Part shown: positions 5,951 through 6,979 of the stretch, piece by piece
Layout: each line of letters starts with the position of its first letter
How positions within the stretch are numbered: position 1 is the first letter of the stretch
NCBI GenBank assembly: GCA_027451645.1
Contig: DAIDIX010000095.1
Coordinates: 1 to 6,979, forward strand
DNA length: 6,979 nt
From: Candidatus Dormiibacterota bacterium
GTDB lineage: Bacteria; Chloroflexota; Dormibacteria; Aeolococcales; Aeolococcaceae
Direction: 5' to 3'
Notes under the pieces: model-generated
The model's input: only the letters and a program-made list of their open reading frames with translations
What the model was told of the DNA's origin: nothing
Database searches by the model: none
Program-made: the position numbers and the translations under genes

Positions 5951-6979
5951 ATGATTTCGTATTTCCAGGAGCCGTTCACGAACGATGAGCAGGCAACGCT
6001 CCTGCAGTATGTGAGCAATGTCGATGAGCCTGTCTTTGTGCTCACCAATCTCCCTCAGGCAACTGCTGCAGCGCTCTTTGCACGGTATAGCAGGAGTCCG
6101 AAAAGTCTCCGAAGACTCCTCCTCGATGAGTTTCTTACAGAGCATGACCATGCACAGCAAGGTGATGCGCCCGATGCAGTCGGCATGGAGAGGGCGACAG
6201 ATCTCTTCAAGCGGGTTCTTTCTGACTACGGTGATGACTCTGTTGCACAGCTTGCCATGGTACAGATTGCCTGCGAGCAGGTCTCACAGCTCCTTGCAAA
6301 GCAGCTTGAATGGGGAAGGCTTGGAGCATATCTCGAACAGTCAACACGGTACATTCCCTATACGGACAAGCCGAACGGCGCGTACCGGTATGTCAGGGAT
6401 GAGGCAGTCATTGCAAGTCCAGCTGGCAACACGTATGTCGCAGCAATGGACAGACTGTTCGATACCTACTGTGCAATACTTCCGGAACTGAGGGGTCATC
6501 TCGAAAGGGTTGTCCCTGAGGAGGAGGATGGCAAGGCACGCATGATAGCCATCCGTGCACTTGCGCTCGACATTGCCCGTGCACTTCTCCCTGCAGGCAC
6601 GGTGAGCAATGTGGGCATCTGTGCCTCTCCCCAGGCACTGGAACAGATGGTGTACCGCCTTCGGGCACATGAACTCCCTGAGGCACGGTTCTATGGAGAC
6701 CGCATTGCATCGTCCCTCACTGCGACAATTCCCTCGTTTGTCTCCCGGATCAACAGGCCCGAGCGTGGTGGAGTATGGCAGGAGTATCTTGCAGAACGGG
6801 ATGCTGCAGTCCGTTCTGCAGCCCGCAGCTTTGATGCTCCCCAGGCTGCGGTGGGCGAGGGCCCATCGATCCGGCTTGTGGCATGGGATGCGGATGGAGA
6901 GGCCCGAGTGCTTGCAGGCTCGCTCTACAGCGCATCAACCCGGAGCTTTGATGAGCTCCTTGTGGAAATGAGGGATCTT
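5951..6979 (+). CDS. ThyX-family (FAD-dependent thymidylate synthase-like) protein, 3' end outside window
   Basis: The first 343 codons are open to the window edge, starting at ATG 5951 with GAGGAG (5935-5940) ten bases upstream. ThyX enzymes methylate dUMP to dTMP using methylene-tetrahydrofolate, with FAD and NADPH as reductant. The family link rests on LEWGRLGAYLEQSTRYIPY (119-137), which aligns with the ThyX signature RHRxxSxNExSxRY, and on DIARALLP (207-214), which matches the later ThyX ARxxLP helix. The signature is degenerate: the first Arg is W121, His is G122, Ser is A126 and Asn is L128, while the second Arg (R123), Glu (E129), Ser (S131), Arg (R133) and Tyr (Y134) remain. Classic ThyX is about 220-250 aa, so this protein is already longer. 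I recall similar long, two-domain ThyX relatives in Chloroflexota and other phyla. Whether it is an active synthase is open. It follows recR by 115 bases, with its own leader. Confidence 0.8.
   Translation, partial: MISYFQEPFTNDEQATLLQYVSNVDEPVFVLTNLPQATAAALFARYSRSPKSLRRLLLDEFLTEHDHAQQGDAPDAVGMERATDLFKRVLSDYGDDSVAQLAMVQIACEQVSQLLAKQLEWGRLGAYLEQSTRYIPYTDKPNGAYRYVRDEAVIASPAGNTYVAAMDRLFDTYCAILPELRGHLERVVPEEEDGKARMIAIRALALDIARALLPAGTVSNVGICASPQALEQMVYRLRAHELPEARFYGDRIASSLTATIPSFVSRINRPERGGVWQEYLAERDAAVRSAARSFDAPQAAVGEGPSIRLVAWDADGEARVLAGSLYSASTRSFDELLVEMRDL

Noticed and set aside
1..6979. Mobile element, CRISPR array, tRNA, defence or toxin-antitoxin system
   Set aside because: No transposase or integrase motifs, regular direct repeats with spacers, tRNA-like cloverleaf or T-loop, or recognisable defence domains were seen on either strand.

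Overview
The window reads as a bacterial chromosome segment of moderately high G+C with no sign of mobile DNA. All genes are on the + strand. The best phylum guess is a Chloroflexota-like lineage (Ktedonobacteria or a neighbour such as Dormibacterota). This is an inference from three things: a large, Alu-domain SRP RNA next to dnaX, a long ThyX-like protein downstream of recR, and an Arg-rich, membrane-anchored Kelch/PQQ-type propeller protein. I could not test it by search.

The left third (1-2812) holds two membrane or envelope genes. The first encodes a signal-anchored protein predicted to carry two beta-propellers outside the membrane: six Kelch repeats, then a PQQ/NHL-like propeller. After a 171-base spacer with small hairpins and a very G-rich stretch comes a small two-helix membrane protein resembling the DUF3592 family.

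The centre (about 2885-5835) is a conserved information-processing block in the same order as in Bacillus: SRP RNA (ffs/scr), dnaX, ybaB/ebfC, recR. The SRP RNA has its own likely promoter and both the Alu-type 5' domain and the universal helix 8 core. dnaX (GTG start) encodes the clamp-loader ATPase. ybaB encodes a small nucleoid-associated protein. recR (GTG start) encodes the RecFOR recombination mediator. The protein genes are 31 and 16 bases apart and probably co-transcribed.

The right end (5836-6979) has a 115-base spacer with several inverted repeats built around GTGGACA/TGTCCAC. It is followed by the first 343 codons of a ThyX-family protein that runs off the window and whose signature motif is degenerate. 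This protein and its leader are the most unusual items here. I see no defence system, mobile element, CRISPR array or otherwise clearly new system.
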